Notes: generated by a model from the letters alone, not told the origin. A stretch of 64,000 nt of DNA from Hirschia baltica ATCC 49814 (GCF_000023785.1 NC_012982.1:1178001-1242000); one strand, 5' to 3'; positions 28,045 through 36,750 are shown, numbered from the stretch's first letter. Program-made: numbers and translations.

Positions 28045-29622
28045 TTAAGCGGCCTGAATTGTATTATCCATTGGAATGCGCGTGATTATTGGCTTTAAAT
28101 CGTCACTTTTACTAACATAAGTGCGGGCAGGTGCATCTTCCTGCGGGTAGTCGGTGCGGTAATGTCCGCCGCGACTTTCTTTGCGTTCAAGGGCGGCGCG
28201 CGCAATCATGCGGCAGACGGTGAGCGCGCGTGCGCCGCCGCGTACATCTTCTTTTTCTTCAATCCAGTTGCAAAGCAATGTGAGGCCGTCTTTATTGCGA
28301 GAAACACCAGCATGATCGGCCATCAGAATGCGAAGGGCTTCTAGGTCTGTAGGATCTAGGTCAACAGGTGGTTGACCAAATAAAAGCCCTTGAGCGCTGG
28401 ATAATGTTGCTTCGCGCAGGCGTGTTGCGATGCGGTCAGCAAATACAACAGCTTCTAGCAAGGAATTGGAGGCGAGGCGGTTTGCACCATGTGCGCCGGT
28501 TGAAGAACTTTCTCCACAAACGGATAAGCCATCTAAGGATGTGCGTCCCCAGATATCGGATACAACGCCGCCCATGTGGTAATGCGCGGCAGGCGCGACT
28601 GGAATATGATCTTTGCGCGGGTCTATGCCTGCGGCTTCACAGGCTGCGAAAACTGTAGGGAAATGGTGTGGGAATTCGTCACCCACAGCTGCTATTGTGT
28701 CGAGAAATGCGCCGCGACCTGCCATGCGTTCGGCATAGATGGCGCGGGCAACTTCATCACGAGGAGCCATTTCGCCTTTTTCATTGTAATCAAACATAAA
28801 GCGGCGACCATTTTTGTCGCGCAATACGGCACCTTCACCGCGCAAGGCTTCCGTAGCAAGCGGAGCTGGATCGCGGTCAACATCAATGGCTGTGGGATGA
28901 AATTGCACAAATTCTGGATCAGCAATTAAAGCGCCGCATTCATACGCCATGGCAATGCCATCACCGCGCGATGAACGCGGGTTGGTTGTGACTTGAAATA
29001 AACCACCTGATCCGCCTGCGCATATCACAGTTTCCAGTGCCAACATTCGATGGGTTTCACCTGATGCTACATTTTGTGCGACGATGCCCCCAATGCGGCC
29101 ATGCTCATCTTGTAATAATGATATGGCTTTGACGCCTTCGATTAGCTCTATATGGTCAGCTGCTCTTGAGGCATTCACCAAAGCTTCCATAATGGCGGCA
29201 CCGGCTAGATCGCCGGCAACGCGGGCCACACGCGGATGGGAATGTGCAGCTTCAAGGCTTAAAGCAAGCGCGCCATTCTCTGTTCTGTCAAAAGGGACGC
29301 CTAATTCTAAGAGGTCTCGCACACGTTCGGGGCCATGGGTTGCGATGAGGCTTGCGACAACTGGTTCAACAAGGTGTCCACCCGCTGCGATCGTATCTTT
29401 TGCGTGAAGCGCTGGACTATCTGCTGGGTGAAGCGCGGCTGCGAGGCCACCTTGCGCCCAAGATGATGACGCTGCAGTGCCCAATGGCGCAGGAGAAATG
29501 ACCGTACATTTTCTTGGAGCAAGTTTTAGCGCAAGGAAAAGGCCTGCAAGACCGGCACCGATGATGAGGATGTCGGTGTCACTTCTGGACGATGTTGAAT
29601 TTTCCATATTGTTCACGGTCAT
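28045..29622 (-). CDS. nadB: L-aspartate oxidase
   Basis: 525 residues from ATG 29622; Met35 of the longer open frame (29607) is a second possibility. Oxidises aspartate to iminoaspartate with FAD. The FAD-binding motif ILIIGAGLAGLFLALKLA opens the protein; family features follow: SSWAQGGLAAALHP, HSHPRVARVAGDLAG, EFVQFHPTAID, RGEGAVLRDKNGRRFM, AAHYHMGGVVSDIWGRT and GANRLASNSLLEAVVFADR. Length matches the family. It begins seven bases after the stop of the small secreted-protein gene, showing tight packing inside the nad operon. Confidence 0.97.
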   Translation of the reverse strand: MTVNNMENSTSSRSDTDILIIGAGLAGLFLALKLAPRKCTVISPAPLGTAASSSWAQGGLAAALHPADSPALHAKDTIAAGGHLVEPVVASLIATHGPERVRDLLELGVPFDRTENGALALSLEAAHSHPRVARVAGDLAGAAIMEALVNASRAADHIELIEGVKAISLLQDEHGRIGGIVAQNVASGETHRMLALETVICAGGSGGLFQVTTNPRSSRGDGIAMAYECGALIADPEFVQFHPTAIDVDRDPAPLATEALRGEGAVLRDKNGRRFMFDYNEKGEMAPRDEVARAIYAERMAGRGAFLDTIAAVGDEFPHHFPTVFAACEAAGIDPRKDHIPVAPAAHYHMGGVVSDIWGRTSLDGLSVCGESSSTGAHGANRLASNSLLEAVVFADRIATRLREATLSSAQGLLFGQPPVDLDPTDLEALRILMADHAGVSRNKDGLTLLCNWIEEKEDVRGGARALTVCRMIARAALERKESRGGHYRTDYPQEDAPARTYVSKSDDLKPIITRIPMDNTIQAA

Positions 29623-29629
29623 ACTTTTT

Positions 29630-30118
29630 TCAGGATATTGGCGCGGAATCGCGCTTGAAGAGGACATAAGCTCGGCTGGCGCTTTCCAGCGTGCCGACCA
29701 TTTCATCATTTGATTTTATCGTTAGGCGCCAATCATCAGGTGCATACCCATAGGGCTGGGGCGTTTGTTTAACGATATTTTCGATTTGGGATACAAAAGC
29801 TGCTTCATCACCATCAATGAGAAGGGAGCAAGTCTGCTCAACCTCACCATATTGGCCGGGGCATCTTTCATAGGTCGTAAATTCACATGTATATGCGTTA
29901 GGTTGGGGTGTGGCCATAATTGTCATACGGCCGGTTAGGTTGCAGCGGCCTTGATTATAACTACCTGTTTCGAAGACCCATGCACCAGCTATATTCGTTG
30001 AGACGTGTTCGCGAGCGTCTTCCGCTTGTGCAGCGGTTGGAAAAATGGTTGCGATTGTAGAAAATGCAATCGTACTTAAAAGTATCTTCGACTTTAAAAA
30101 TGATGACTTAGCTGTCAT
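29630..30118 (-). CDS. small secreted protein inside the nad operon
   Basis: 162 residues from ATG 30118 (an upstream in-frame start adds a non-signal lead). A signal peptide (KSKILLSTIAFSTIATIFPT) ends at AQA. The mature 130 residues contain four to five cysteines (GRCNLTG, YTCEFTTYERCPG, EQTCSLL) and beta-strand-like patterns, so a disulfide-bonded periplasmic beta protein is likely. No family recognised. Its place between nadA and nadB, with only a few bases to nadB, implies cotranscription, but nothing in the sequence ties it to NAD synthesis. It resembles in size and style the secreted protein at 41425 (AGAWVFE versus FGIWMEG motifs and scattered Cys), which may be a distant relative. 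Confidence 0.75.
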   Translation of the reverse strand: MTAKSSFLKSKILLSTIAFSTIATIFPTAAQAEDAREHVSTNIAGAWVFETGSYNQGRCNLTGRMTIMATPQPNAYTCEFTTYERCPGQYGEVEQTCSLLIDGDEAAFVSQIENIVKQTPQPYGYAPDDWRLTIKSNDEMVGTLESASRAYVLFKRDSAPIS

Positions 30119-30242
30119 GGCTTGGCATCCTGTGGCTGAAAAACTGATCAAACTCAATCAGATTAAAGCCTGCAACGAAATAGCGGTGGCAATGTGACAT
30201 GGTTATGGCAGGTGCCACCGCCGCGATTTTTAGCAAATATGC

Positions 30243-31415
30243 TTATTTAACTGCCTCAAATTCGACAGGGCGTGACTCAACTTCGATGTCTATCGGTTTG
30301 AGGCCTGTTTGGAAGTCTGGCGGTGTTTGCATTTTGGGAAGGGCCAGCATTGCATCAATAGCGGATTTTGCTTTGATGCGTGTTGCTTCTTCGATTTCCA
30401 CCTCATATTCCATATTTACAAGGCAATCATAGATGTTTTCAACTGTGATGCGCTTCATGTGTGGGCAGAGGTTACAAGGTTTTACGAACTCCACGTCGGG
30501 GTTCTCCATTGCAACATTATCGCTCATGGAACATTCCGTCAGTAGGATAACTTTGTTTGGTGATTTTTCTTTTACATAATTGGCCAAGCCAGATGTAGAG
30601 CCTGCATAATCTGCTTGGGTTAGCACGTCTGGTGGACATTCAGGGTGGGCTAATACGACAACGCCGGGGTGGGCTTCACGCATGTCGATCACGTCTTGTC
30701 CCGTGAATAATTCGTGGACCTCACAAGCGCCTGCCCATGTGATGATTTTGATGCCTGTATTTGCCGCAACGTTTTTCGCAAGATATTGGTCTGGCATCAG
30801 GATAACTGTGTCAGTATTCCAATCTTTTGCAGCTTGTTCAACAACTTGAACCGCATTGGAAGACGTACAGCAGATGTCGGTTTCGGCCTTAACTGCGGCG
30901 GATGTGTTCACATAAGTGACCACTGGGATGCCAGGGTATTTTTTTCTAATCAGGCGGATATCTTCAGCCGTAATAGACGAAGCAAGGGAGCAACCCGCAC
31001 GCATGTCTGGGATAAGAACGGTCTTTTCTGGCGCGAGGATTTTTGATGTTTCGGCCATAAAGTGGACGCCGCCTTGCACAATGATATCAGCATCTACTTC
31101 CGCTGCTTCACGGGCAAGCTGTAGACTGTCACCACGGAAATCTCCAACAAGGTGGAAAATGTCCGGTGTCATGTAATTGTGCGCCAAAACAACCGCGTTT
31201 TTCTCTTTTTTGAGCTTGTTTATCGCATGAATGAGTGGGGCATAAGTTGGCCATTCCATTGGTGTGATGAAGTCTTTGACTTCTTCATACAGATGATCAA
31301 CGGCTGCTTTGACCTCGTCATTATAGGCTAGGCCGCGCGCTTGGGATGGGTTTGCGTGACGCTTATCCAGATTTGGGATCTCGCAAACATTTCCTGCATC
31401 AATAATACGTGCCAT
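30243..31415 (-). CDS. nadA: quinolinate synthase A
   Basis: 390 residues; joins iminoaspartate with dihydroxyacetone phosphate to make quinolinate, using a [4Fe-4S] cluster. Motifs: [57 protein letters not shown] (cluster Cys), [13 protein letters not shown] (cluster Cys), [11 protein letters not shown] and [12 protein letters not shown] (third cluster Cys region). AAGGGG sits seven bases before the ATG. First gene of the nad operon; a TACTCA-N3-TGAGTA palindrome 66-80 bases upstream is a probable operator of the NAD regulator encoded at 33606. Confidence 0.97.
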   Translation of the reverse strand: MARIIDAGNVCEIPNLDKRHANPSQARGLAYNDEVKAAVDHLYEEVKDFITPMEWPTYAPLIHAINKLKKEKNAVVLAHNYMTPDIFHLVGDFRGDSLQLAREAAEVDADIIVQGGVHFMAETSKILAPEKTVLIPDMRAGCSLASSITAEDIRLIRKKYPGIPVVTYVNTSAAVKAETDICCTSSNAVQVVEQAAKDWNTDTVILMPDQYLAKNVAANTGIKIITWAGACEVHELFTGQDVIDMREAHPGVVVLAHPECPPDVLTQADYAGSTSGLANYVKEKSPNKVILLTECSMSDNVAMENPDVEFVKPCNLCPHMKRITVENIYDCLVNMEYEVEIEEATRIKAKSAIDAMLALPKMQTPPDFQTGLKPIDIEVESRPVEFEAVK

Positions 31416-31480
31416 TTTCAGCCCCTTTATTCTTTATGGTCCATATCCCGAATGCCATGAGATGACTGAGGGGAACCTTT

Positions 31481-31495
31481 TACTCAATATGAGTA
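31481..31495. promoter_or_regulatory. palindromic operator candidate in front of nadA
   Basis: TACTCA (31481-31486), ATA, TGAGTA (31490-31495): perfect 6+6 dyad, 66-80 bases upstream of the nadA start. A related half-site, CAATTTGAGTA, lies at 31578-31588. Fits a target of the nearby Nudix-winged-helix NAD regulator. Confidence 0.6.
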
Positions 31496-31565
31496 TTATG
31501 TGGGTAAGCATCAGCAGATTTCAAGATTTAGCCTATAAGTTTTAGGGGAAAATCCGAATAAAGCT

Positions 31566-31628
31566 GGGCTTTTGCCCAATTTGAGTACAAGTTTACTATC
31601 CAATTTACCTTGTTTTGACAAGGTAAAA
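31566..31628 (-). terminator. two hairpins downstream of the acyltransferase gene
   Basis: TTTACCTTG (31605-31613) pairs perfectly with CAAGGTAAA (31620-31628), and TGGGC (31566-31570) with GCCCA (31575-31579). Reading leftward from the acyltransferase stop, the second hairpin is followed by a T-rich GCTTTATT. One or both probably end that transcript before nadA. Confidence 0.5.
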
Positions 31629-31657
31629 CGTGATTGAGACTTAAGAAGTTAAAACCC

Positions 31658-32767
31658 TTAACTACTAAGTTTAACTGAAAGCCCACCTGCACGCATTGTT
31701 TTTTTCAAGGCAATTGAGCGCAGAAATGTATTCGATGGTTTTTCGATCCACTTGAATAATAAAATAGAGGCAAGGAAAGTTACAGCAATACTCATAACTG
31801 TAGCAGTCGATATTGACACAATGTTTATACCGACAAGAGGAATAAGCACTTTAATTATAACTTGAAGAATATATGGGTGAACTAAGTATAGAGAATAAGA
31901 CGCGTCACCTAACAATTGAGAAAAGGACCAGACTTTTCCATTGGGTACTTTTATCGTCACCACGCCAAGAAGAAGCATCGCGGCAGGTAGACCGAAGGCA
32001 AACTCGCGATTCAATGGCAGCTGCACAAAATTCTGAGCTAAGATAGCAATAGCTGCTAAGGGCCAAAACGGCTGAAGGGCTTTGCAGACATTGGGGAAGT
32101 GGCGGAATATAAGGTAAGATACGGCACCCCAAATAAAGTTTAGCATTATTCCAGATGTGTAGAATTGAGCGATTGTTGATGTTGGTTTGGTGACATACCC
32201 AGCTAGGATCAAAAGTGAAATGATGGCGATGCAGACGTATATCTTGAAGCGGCCAGCTATCATCGAAATAGCAAAAATGACGTAGAAAAACATTTCATAA
32301 TTTAATGTCCATCCCAGAAATAGCAGAGGCTGTACAAGTCCATTTTCTTTTGCGTACGGAATGAAAAAGAGTGATTTCAGTAGGTTTGGTATATCGGCAC
32401 TGGTAGAATTGAGGAGAAATGGTGCAACTATCGCAATAAGGAACACGCCAAAGGTGAGCAGATAGTAGAGAGGTAGGATTCTACATAAGCGTTTAATGAA
32501 GAATGATATTGGGGAGGTTTCTTTTTCAGCTGCGAAGCAAATTATAAAACCACTGACCACAAAGAAAACATCAACCCCAAAGGCCCCAACAGAGAAAACG
32601 TTTCCAGAAAATAATCCGAAATCGTTATTCATTGCATCAAAAAAATGGAAGAAAAATACACTCAACGCTGCAACGGCTCGCAAAATCTGAAGAGAATCGA
32701 TTTTAAAAGCGCCGAATGTGCTCGGTGCAATTGTGGTCGGTGATGCGAAAGAGATTTTGAATGCCAT
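31658..32767 (-). CDS. acyltransferase family 3 (OafA/YrhL-like) membrane protein
   Basis: 369 residues with about ten membrane segments. The opening IDSLQILRAVAALSVFFFHF carries the family's catalytic-type His, followed by GAFGVDVFFVVSGFIICFAA and FFIKRLCRILPLYYLLT, all standard for the Acyl_transf_3 group that moves acetyl or other acyl groups onto surface polysaccharides or lipids. AAAGG lies eight bases before the ATG. Only the membrane domain is present. The SGNH hydrolase gene 39 bases upstream on the same strand may supply the periplasmic esterase/transferase half that is fused in many OafA proteins. Confidence 0.9.
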   Translation of the reverse strand: MAFKISFASPTTIAPSTFGAFKIDSLQILRAVAALSVFFFHFFDAMNNDFGLFSGNVFSVGAFGVDVFFVVSGFIICFAAEKETSPISFFIKRLCRILPLYYLLTFGVFLIAIVAPFLLNSTSADIPNLLKSLFFIPYAKENGLVQPLLFLGWTLNYEMFFYVIFAISMIAGRFKIYVCIAIISLLILAGYVTKPTSTIAQFYTSGIMLNFIWGAVSYLIFRHFPNVCKALQPFWPLAAIAILAQNFVQLPLNREFAFGLPAAMLLLGVVTIKVPNGKVWSFSQLLGDASYSLYLVHPYILQVIIKVLIPLVGINIVSISTATVMSIAVTFLASILLFKWIEKPSNTFLRSIALKKTMRAGGLSVKLSS

Positions 32768-32806
32768 TGCTGCAGCCTTTAAAAATATTTAAAGACTTTC
32801 AAGCAA

Positions 32807-33538
32807 TTAACGTGCCAAAATAGTTTCGGCCATTTTTCTGTGCAGACCTAGGTTCGGGTGCCATGAACAGCCCCAATCTGATTTGTTTATTTCAATTGAA
32901 TACAGTGAAATAAATTTCGTTACTTTTTGGACTGCAGGGGAGGCATTTTGAATGCCGCGCAACGTAGCTTCCGTTACATTCTTGGCATCGTCACCATGTA
33001 ACATGGGGCCAACGAGGCTTACAATTTCAGCGTTGGGGTATCGCTTATTCAATATTGTTAGTAATTTTGTATATGTTTGAGAAAATGTGGGTTCGGGATT
33101 GAAATTGGCGAAGTCATTGGTGCCCAATTCAATCAGAATAAGTTCTGGTGCTTTGTCCTGTGTTGGAAGAATTTCGGTATCATTCTCAAATATTGTACTC
33201 GACATTGTAGGTGACGCGAATTGATTGTAGTTAGATACAAGCCCGTGTCCTGATTTTGCTATGATCATTAGTTCTGCATTGTATGAATTGGCAACCAATG
33301 CAGCAAAGGACTTATTTGGTGCATGCATATCAGGCGTGAGTGCACATTGGGTTGAGGTGCCTTTTGCGCCCTGACCTAAAGCAATTGAGTCTCCAATTAC
33401 GAGCACATTTCTTATCAATGAGGTGTCGGCTGTGGATTGAGCTTTTTCCTCATCTGAAGCAGATGGATGGACTTTCGCTGAGCATTGCAAAGAAAAACAA
33501 AAAGAACTTAATAAAATGATGAAGGTAGAAATTTTCAT
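32807..33538 (-). CDS. secreted SGNH/GDSL hydrolase
   Basis: 243 residues. Signal peptide MKISTFIILLSSFCFSLQ with cleavage near CSA. The hydrolase blocks are clear: NVLVIGDSIALGQG (block I, nucleophile Ser), AKSGHGLV (block II Gly), LIELGTNDFANF (block III Asn) and SDWGCSWHPNLGLHRKMAE (block V Asp/His, in the CxWHP form seen in carbohydrate esterases of the CE2 type). Likely a periplasmic carbohydrate or lipid O-acyl esterase or transferase. Upstream of the acyltransferase gene on the same strand, so the two probably set the acylation of one surface glycan. Confidence 0.9.
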   Translation of the reverse strand: MKISTFIILLSSFCFSLQCSAKVHPSASDEEKAQSTADTSLIRNVLVIGDSIALGQGAKGTSTQCALTPDMHAPNKSFAALVANSYNAELMIIAKSGHGLVSNYNQFASPTMSSTIFENDTEILPTQDKAPELILIELGTNDFANFNPEPTFSQTYTKLLTILNKRYPNAEIVSLVGPMLHGDDAKNVTEATLRGIQNASPAVQKVTKFISLYSIEINKSDWGCSWHPNLGLHRKMAETILAR

Positions 33539-33605
33539 TTCTAGTTCCTTGTGTCAGAATACAAACAATTGGTTTCTTCTGTCGGAAGCAAATTTCTTAC
33601 CATTT

Positions 33606-34559
33606 TTAAGTATCCCGCCTTTGATGTGGTGTCGCTATGCCTGATGCGATGGTTTTGCGTAGGGTTTCTTTGCGACAACGAAAAAGTTCAGCAGGGCGCC
33701 CGCCTGTTGTAGTGGCATATTCTCCGAGGCCTTCGACCAGTTCCGATTTTTCAATTGAGCGCCGGAAATTTTGCTTGTGTAAGGATTGTCCAAGTAGTGA
33801 TTCGACGGTTTGTTGAAGTTCCAAAAGGGTGAATTTGTCAGTGATAAGTTCGAATATGACTGGGCGGTATTTGATTTTTCCGCGTAGTCTCGAAATAGCC
33901 GTGGCGAGGATACGTCTATGATCAGAGACCATAGACTGGTCTGAAATTGGTTTTGATGCGCAGCTGCGGCCATCACGGATAGATTCCGCTGCTAAACCAG
34001 CTTCATAGAGAAGTTCATATCTTTCTAATACGCGCTCTTCTATCCATGGTGCATCATCAAATCCAAAAGCAAGCTTTGCGCGTTCTTTGCGTGAAATTGA
34101 GTCTCCCGCCCAATCCATGAGAGCGGGTTTGATTTCCGCTTCCAATATATCTGGAATGCGATCACGATGATCTTCCCACGGGAAATAGCGATACCAATCG
34201 CGCCAGACAGCATTAAATGCACCGTCAATTTCTGTGCGCTCGGGTGTTAGCCCTAGATATCCTACAGAGATGATGCGTGCATTATCAGGTGCATTCGCCA
34301 TATCTGCTTTGGGCAGTTCGCGGCCATGGTCTGCGAATGTGTATAATTGTTCTACATATCCTGGCTCGAATCCGGTTTGGGTATGAACCCAATCACGCAG
34401 ACCTTGCTCCATTGTGCGGTGGTTAGCCGGATCAAAAGCTCCAAATGGTAAGCCTGAGCGCCCTTCGCTATGGCGCGTTACCAATGCATAAGGGGCTTTG
34501 GAATTTGCTGCGACGATAACAGCTGAAAGACCGACCATAATGGGCTGGGTATTGTGCAC
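33606..34559 (-). CDS. nadQ: Nudix-like winged-helix regulator of NAD biosynthesis (NrtR/NadQ-type)
   Basis: 317 residues. Residues 1-160 are a Nudix-fold sensor domain (GLSAVIVAANSKAPYALVTR, LPFGAFDPANHRTMEQGLRD, VEQLYTFADHGRELP, IISVGYLGLTPERTE). The Nudix box lacks most catalytic glutamates, so it should bind rather than cut a nucleotide. Residues 215-300 are a winged helix (YRPVIFELITDKFTLLELQQ, LHKQNFRRSIEKSELVEGLG, TTGGRPAELFRCR). This architecture is that of NrtR and of the alphaproteobacterial NAD regulator called NadQ, as I recall it. It sits 2.2 kb upstream of nadA with the acyltransferase and SGNH genes between, and a dyad operator lies before nadA. The gene symbol is by architecture and context, not by search. 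Confidence 0.8.
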   Translation of the reverse strand: MHNTQPIMVGLSAVIVAANSKAPYALVTRHSEGRSGLPFGAFDPANHRTMEQGLRDWVHTQTGFEPGYVEQLYTFADHGRELPKADMANAPDNARIISVGYLGLTPERTEIDGAFNAVWRDWYRYFPWEDHRDRIPDILEAEIKPALMDWAGDSISRKERAKLAFGFDDAPWIEERVLERYELLYEAGLAAESIRDGRSCASKPISDQSMVSDHRRILATAISRLRGKIKYRPVIFELITDKFTLLELQQTVESLLGQSLHKQNFRRSIEKSELVEGLGEYATTTGGRPAELFRCRKETLRKTIASGIATPHQRRDT

Positions 34560-34603
34560 GGTTTAGGACAACCTTGTTTTAGATAACTCTATCTTTGTGT
34601 GAA

Positions 34604-35323
34604 TCACTTGCCGTTTTTCTGATCTAATTCATGCAGTAATGTGTGGAAACGATCAAGAAACAGCTTTTGAGCTAGGGGAATAGCCAATGGTGTGACGTCT
34701 GCAATCAAGCCAGTCGGCGGCTCAACAAAAAGGCGTTTGGCCTCTGCTTTGTCAAATCCGGCAAGGTGGATGGCTTCAAAATATGCGCAGATGAGATCTG
34801 CTTTTTTAATGGCTTTTTTCAAACGTTTAGGAATAGCAGCAGTCAATCCAAACCGCATGTGAATGGCATGTTCTAGTCTTGTCTCCACATCCTTATAGCT
34901 GTCACCCAAAATTGCTTTAAATGGAGAAATCATATCGCCAATCACATATTCAGGTGCATCATGTAGAAGAGCAGTTATTTTCTCCTCTATTGGCATATCT
35001 GGATTTAGGGCTTCACATATCGCTTCAACAATGACGCTGTGCTGGGCGACGGAAAAAGCATGATCACCTTGGGTTTGTCCATTCCAGCGCGCAACCCTAG
35101 CAAGCCCATGAGCAATATCTTCTATTTCGATATCTAGCGGAGAAGGGTTTAAAAGGTCCAGACGTCTTCCTGACAACATTCTTTGCCAAGCGCGTGGAGG
35201 TGATTTCGACTTCTTTTTCAAATTAGCAGGTGAACCTTGCGTTTTTGAGTTTTGGGAAGTGGTGTCATCTGACGGCGTCGTTGAAGAATTTAAAATTGAT
35301 ACGGGTGAAGCAGGAAACGTCAT
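34604..35323 (-). CDS. HD-domain phosphohydrolase (YfbR-like)
   Basis: 239 residues. After a polar N-terminal lead (about 60 residues, Ser/Thr/Lys-rich) comes a conserved alphaproteobacterial HD domain: RRLDLLNPSPLDIEIEDIA, HAFSVAQHSVIVEAICEA (first His), ALLHDAPEYVIGDMISPFK (HD pair) and KKADLICAYFEAIHLAG (last Asp). The HAPEY-type arrangement matches YfbR-like nucleotidases acting on nucleoside monophosphates. Substrate not shown. Upstream of the NAD regulator on the same strand, 45 bases apart, so possibly cotranscribed. Confidence 0.88.
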   Translation of the reverse strand: MTFPASPVSILNSSTTPSDDTTSQNSKTQGSPANLKKKSKSPPRAWQRMLSGRRLDLLNPSPLDIEIEDIAHGLARVARWNGQTQGDHAFSVAQHSVIVEAICEALNPDMPIEEKITALLHDAPEYVIGDMISPFKAILGDSYKDVETRLEHAIHMRFGLTAAIPKRLKKAIKKADLICAYFEAIHLAGFDKAEAKRLFVEPPTGLIADVTPLAIPLAQKLFLDRFHTLLHELDQKNGK

Positions 35324-35480
35324 AAAAATCTCGAAAATTAGGAAAAAGCTGTAAACACATGCATTTTTATCTAAAGGTTACCAGAAAAGTGGGGCTTGTT
35401 TACCATATTATTGTTGAAGACTCAGAGTTTATTAAGCCCCTTGAGTCATATTGGTCTAGCTCCGTAAGAGAGAGACAAAT

Positions 35481-35630
35481 ATGATAAATATGATGGTGGA
35501 AGCATTGCAGCAACCTGTAGTGTTATGGATGGTTTTAGCAGGTGCGGTTTTGGCTGTTCTGTTTGAAGCCTACAAGGCAAGTCCCGATGCCCTTTGGGGT
35601 GATATACTCGGCGATGAGTCTAATGATTAG
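35481..35630 (+). CDS. small membrane protein (49 residues)
   Basis: Short gene starting at ATG 35481 with an AGAGAG purine run about seven bases upstream. The product has one strong membrane helix (VVLWMVLAGAVLAVLFEAY) followed by an acidic tail (ALWGDILGDESND). An inverted repeat GACTCA...TGAGTC (35419-35447) precedes it, and a terminator plus a competing hairpin follow. The ribosome site, membrane helix and terminator together support a real gene; no family recognised. Confidence 0.5.
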   Translation: MINMMVEALQQPVVLWMVLAGAVLAVLFEAYKASPDALWGDILGDESND

Positions 35631-35639
35631 AAAAAAACT

Positions 35640-35700
35640 CCCGTCTTAGGCGGTATGGGTGATGAGAGACGGGGGCGATATTTATATCGGCCCCGTTTTT
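35640..35700 (+). terminator. terminator with an overlapping alternative hairpin
   Basis: Terminator: ACGGGG-G-CGATA (35669-35680) pairs with TATCG-G-CCCCGT (35685-35696), then T5. An alternative stem, CCCGTCT (35640-35646) with AGACGGG (35667-35673), uses the same bases as the terminator's left arm, so the two cannot form together. Confidence 0.75.
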
Positions 35701-35705
35701 CCATT

Positions 35706-35948
35706 TTAATCGGCTTTTTCGGTCTTTAAAGTATCTGATACCACGGCATCAGGATCTTCAGTCCCTCTGATTTTACTTATGCAATCAAGTCGGGCTACAG
35801 GCCAGTTCTGAAAAGTCTGAAAACATTTTGCGATGGCGGCATCATTTTTTTCTTCAACTGTTTGCGCCGGATTTGAAGCACATGCCGAAAGCAAAGCAAA
35901 AGCTGTAAAGCTGGCTAAAATGGAAGTTGGTTTGAAAACTGAGTTCAA
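35706..35948 (-). CDS. small lipoprotein
   Basis: 80 residues. Signal peptide SILASFTAFALLSACAS with lipobox LLSAC. The short mature part has two further cysteines (AKCFQTFQNW, ARLDCISKI) and an acidic, lysine-containing tail. Its ATG overlaps the stop of the preceding lipoprotein gene (ATGA), so the two are translationally coupled. No family recognised. Confidence 0.72.
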   Translation of the reverse strand: MNSVFKPTSILASFTAFALLSACASNPAQTVEEKNDAAIAKCFQTFQNWPVARLDCISKIRGTEDPDAVVSDTLKTEKAD

Positions 35949-36154
35949 CTGATGGACTTCTTTTCTTTTTCAATGCGATCTTTGACGTCACGTTTATATC
36001 GTTCTTCTTCGACGCGGCGTTCGCAATCGCGTGTGTCATTACCAACTTCTTGGCGACATTCATCTAGCGCACGTTGCGTGTGCATATCTTTGCCTAAACT
36101 CGAGCATGCTGTGAGCACGAAAGTTAAAGCAAGAATGGATAAAAGGGGCTTCAT
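35945..36154 (-). CDS. small lipoprotein with charged coiled tail
   Basis: 69 residues. Signal MKPLLSILALTFVLTAC with lipobox VLTAC. The mature part is very charged (DECRQEVGNDTRDCERRVEE, then RDVKDRIEKEKK), has two cysteines ten residues apart, and is probably one long helix. Overlaps tag upstream by four bases (ATGA) and the next lipoprotein downstream by four, giving a three-gene coupled unit. Confidence 0.7.
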   Translation of the reverse strand: MKPLLSILALTFVLTACSSLGKDMHTQRALDECRQEVGNDTRDCERRVEEERYKRDVKDRIEKEKKSIS

Positions 36155-36750
36155 CGGTAAAACTCCTGAACCTGTTTATGCCGTGGGCAACTGACTTCAT
36201 GATCATTGACTATGCCAACGGCTTGCATCGCGGCATAGACAATAACGGGGCCGCAAAATTTAAAACCGCGCTTTTTCATATCTTTTGCGATAGTTTCAGA
36301 AAGTGGCGTTTTTGCGGGGACATTCTTCCAATTATCAAGTTTGTTGACAATGGGTTTGCCATCTACAAAATTCCAAAGATAATCTGAAAAAGTTTCGCCC
36401 TTGTCACGCATATCTAAATAGATTTGAGCGTTAGAGATTGTCGCGGTCACTTTTTTAGGGCTGCGGATTATGCCGGGGTTTAGAAGCGCTTTGTCTATAC
36501 GCGCTTGATCCCATTTTGCTATTTTTTCTGGATCAAATCCGTCAAATTCTGCGCGCATGGTTTCCCGCTTACGCAGAATAGTAATCCACGATAAACCCGC
36601 TTGGTGCCCATCTAGCTGAAATTTTTCCCAGAGCGCACGACTATCATATTCAGGAACACCCCATTCTTCATCATGATATCCGCGATAAAGCGTGTCATGC
36701 AAAGGGGCCCAGCCGCAATAGAGGGCTGTCTCAGGTTTGGTTTCTGCCAT
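36151..36750 (-). CDS. tag: DNA-3-methyladenine glycosylase I
   Basis: 199 residues; removes 3-methyladenine from alkylated DNA, starting base-excision repair. Motifs: YCGWAPLHDTLYRGYHDEEW (zinc Cys and His near the N-terminus), FQLDGHQAGLSWITILRKRE, NPGIIRSPKKVTATISNAQ, SDYLWNFVDGKP, GFKFCGPVIVYAAMQAVGIV and the zinc-binding end NDHEVSCPRH. Length as expected. First gene of a coupled unit with two small lipoproteins, an odd pairing with no clear functional link. Confidence 0.96.
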   Translation of the reverse strand: MAETKPETALYCGWAPLHDTLYRGYHDEEWGVPEYDSRALWEKFQLDGHQAGLSWITILRKRETMRAEFDGFDPEKIAKWDQARIDKALLNPGIIRSPKKVTATISNAQIYLDMRDKGETFSDYLWNFVDGKPIVNKLDNWKNVPAKTPLSETIAKDMKKRGFKFCGPVIVYAAMQAVGIVNDHEVSCPRHKQVQEFYR

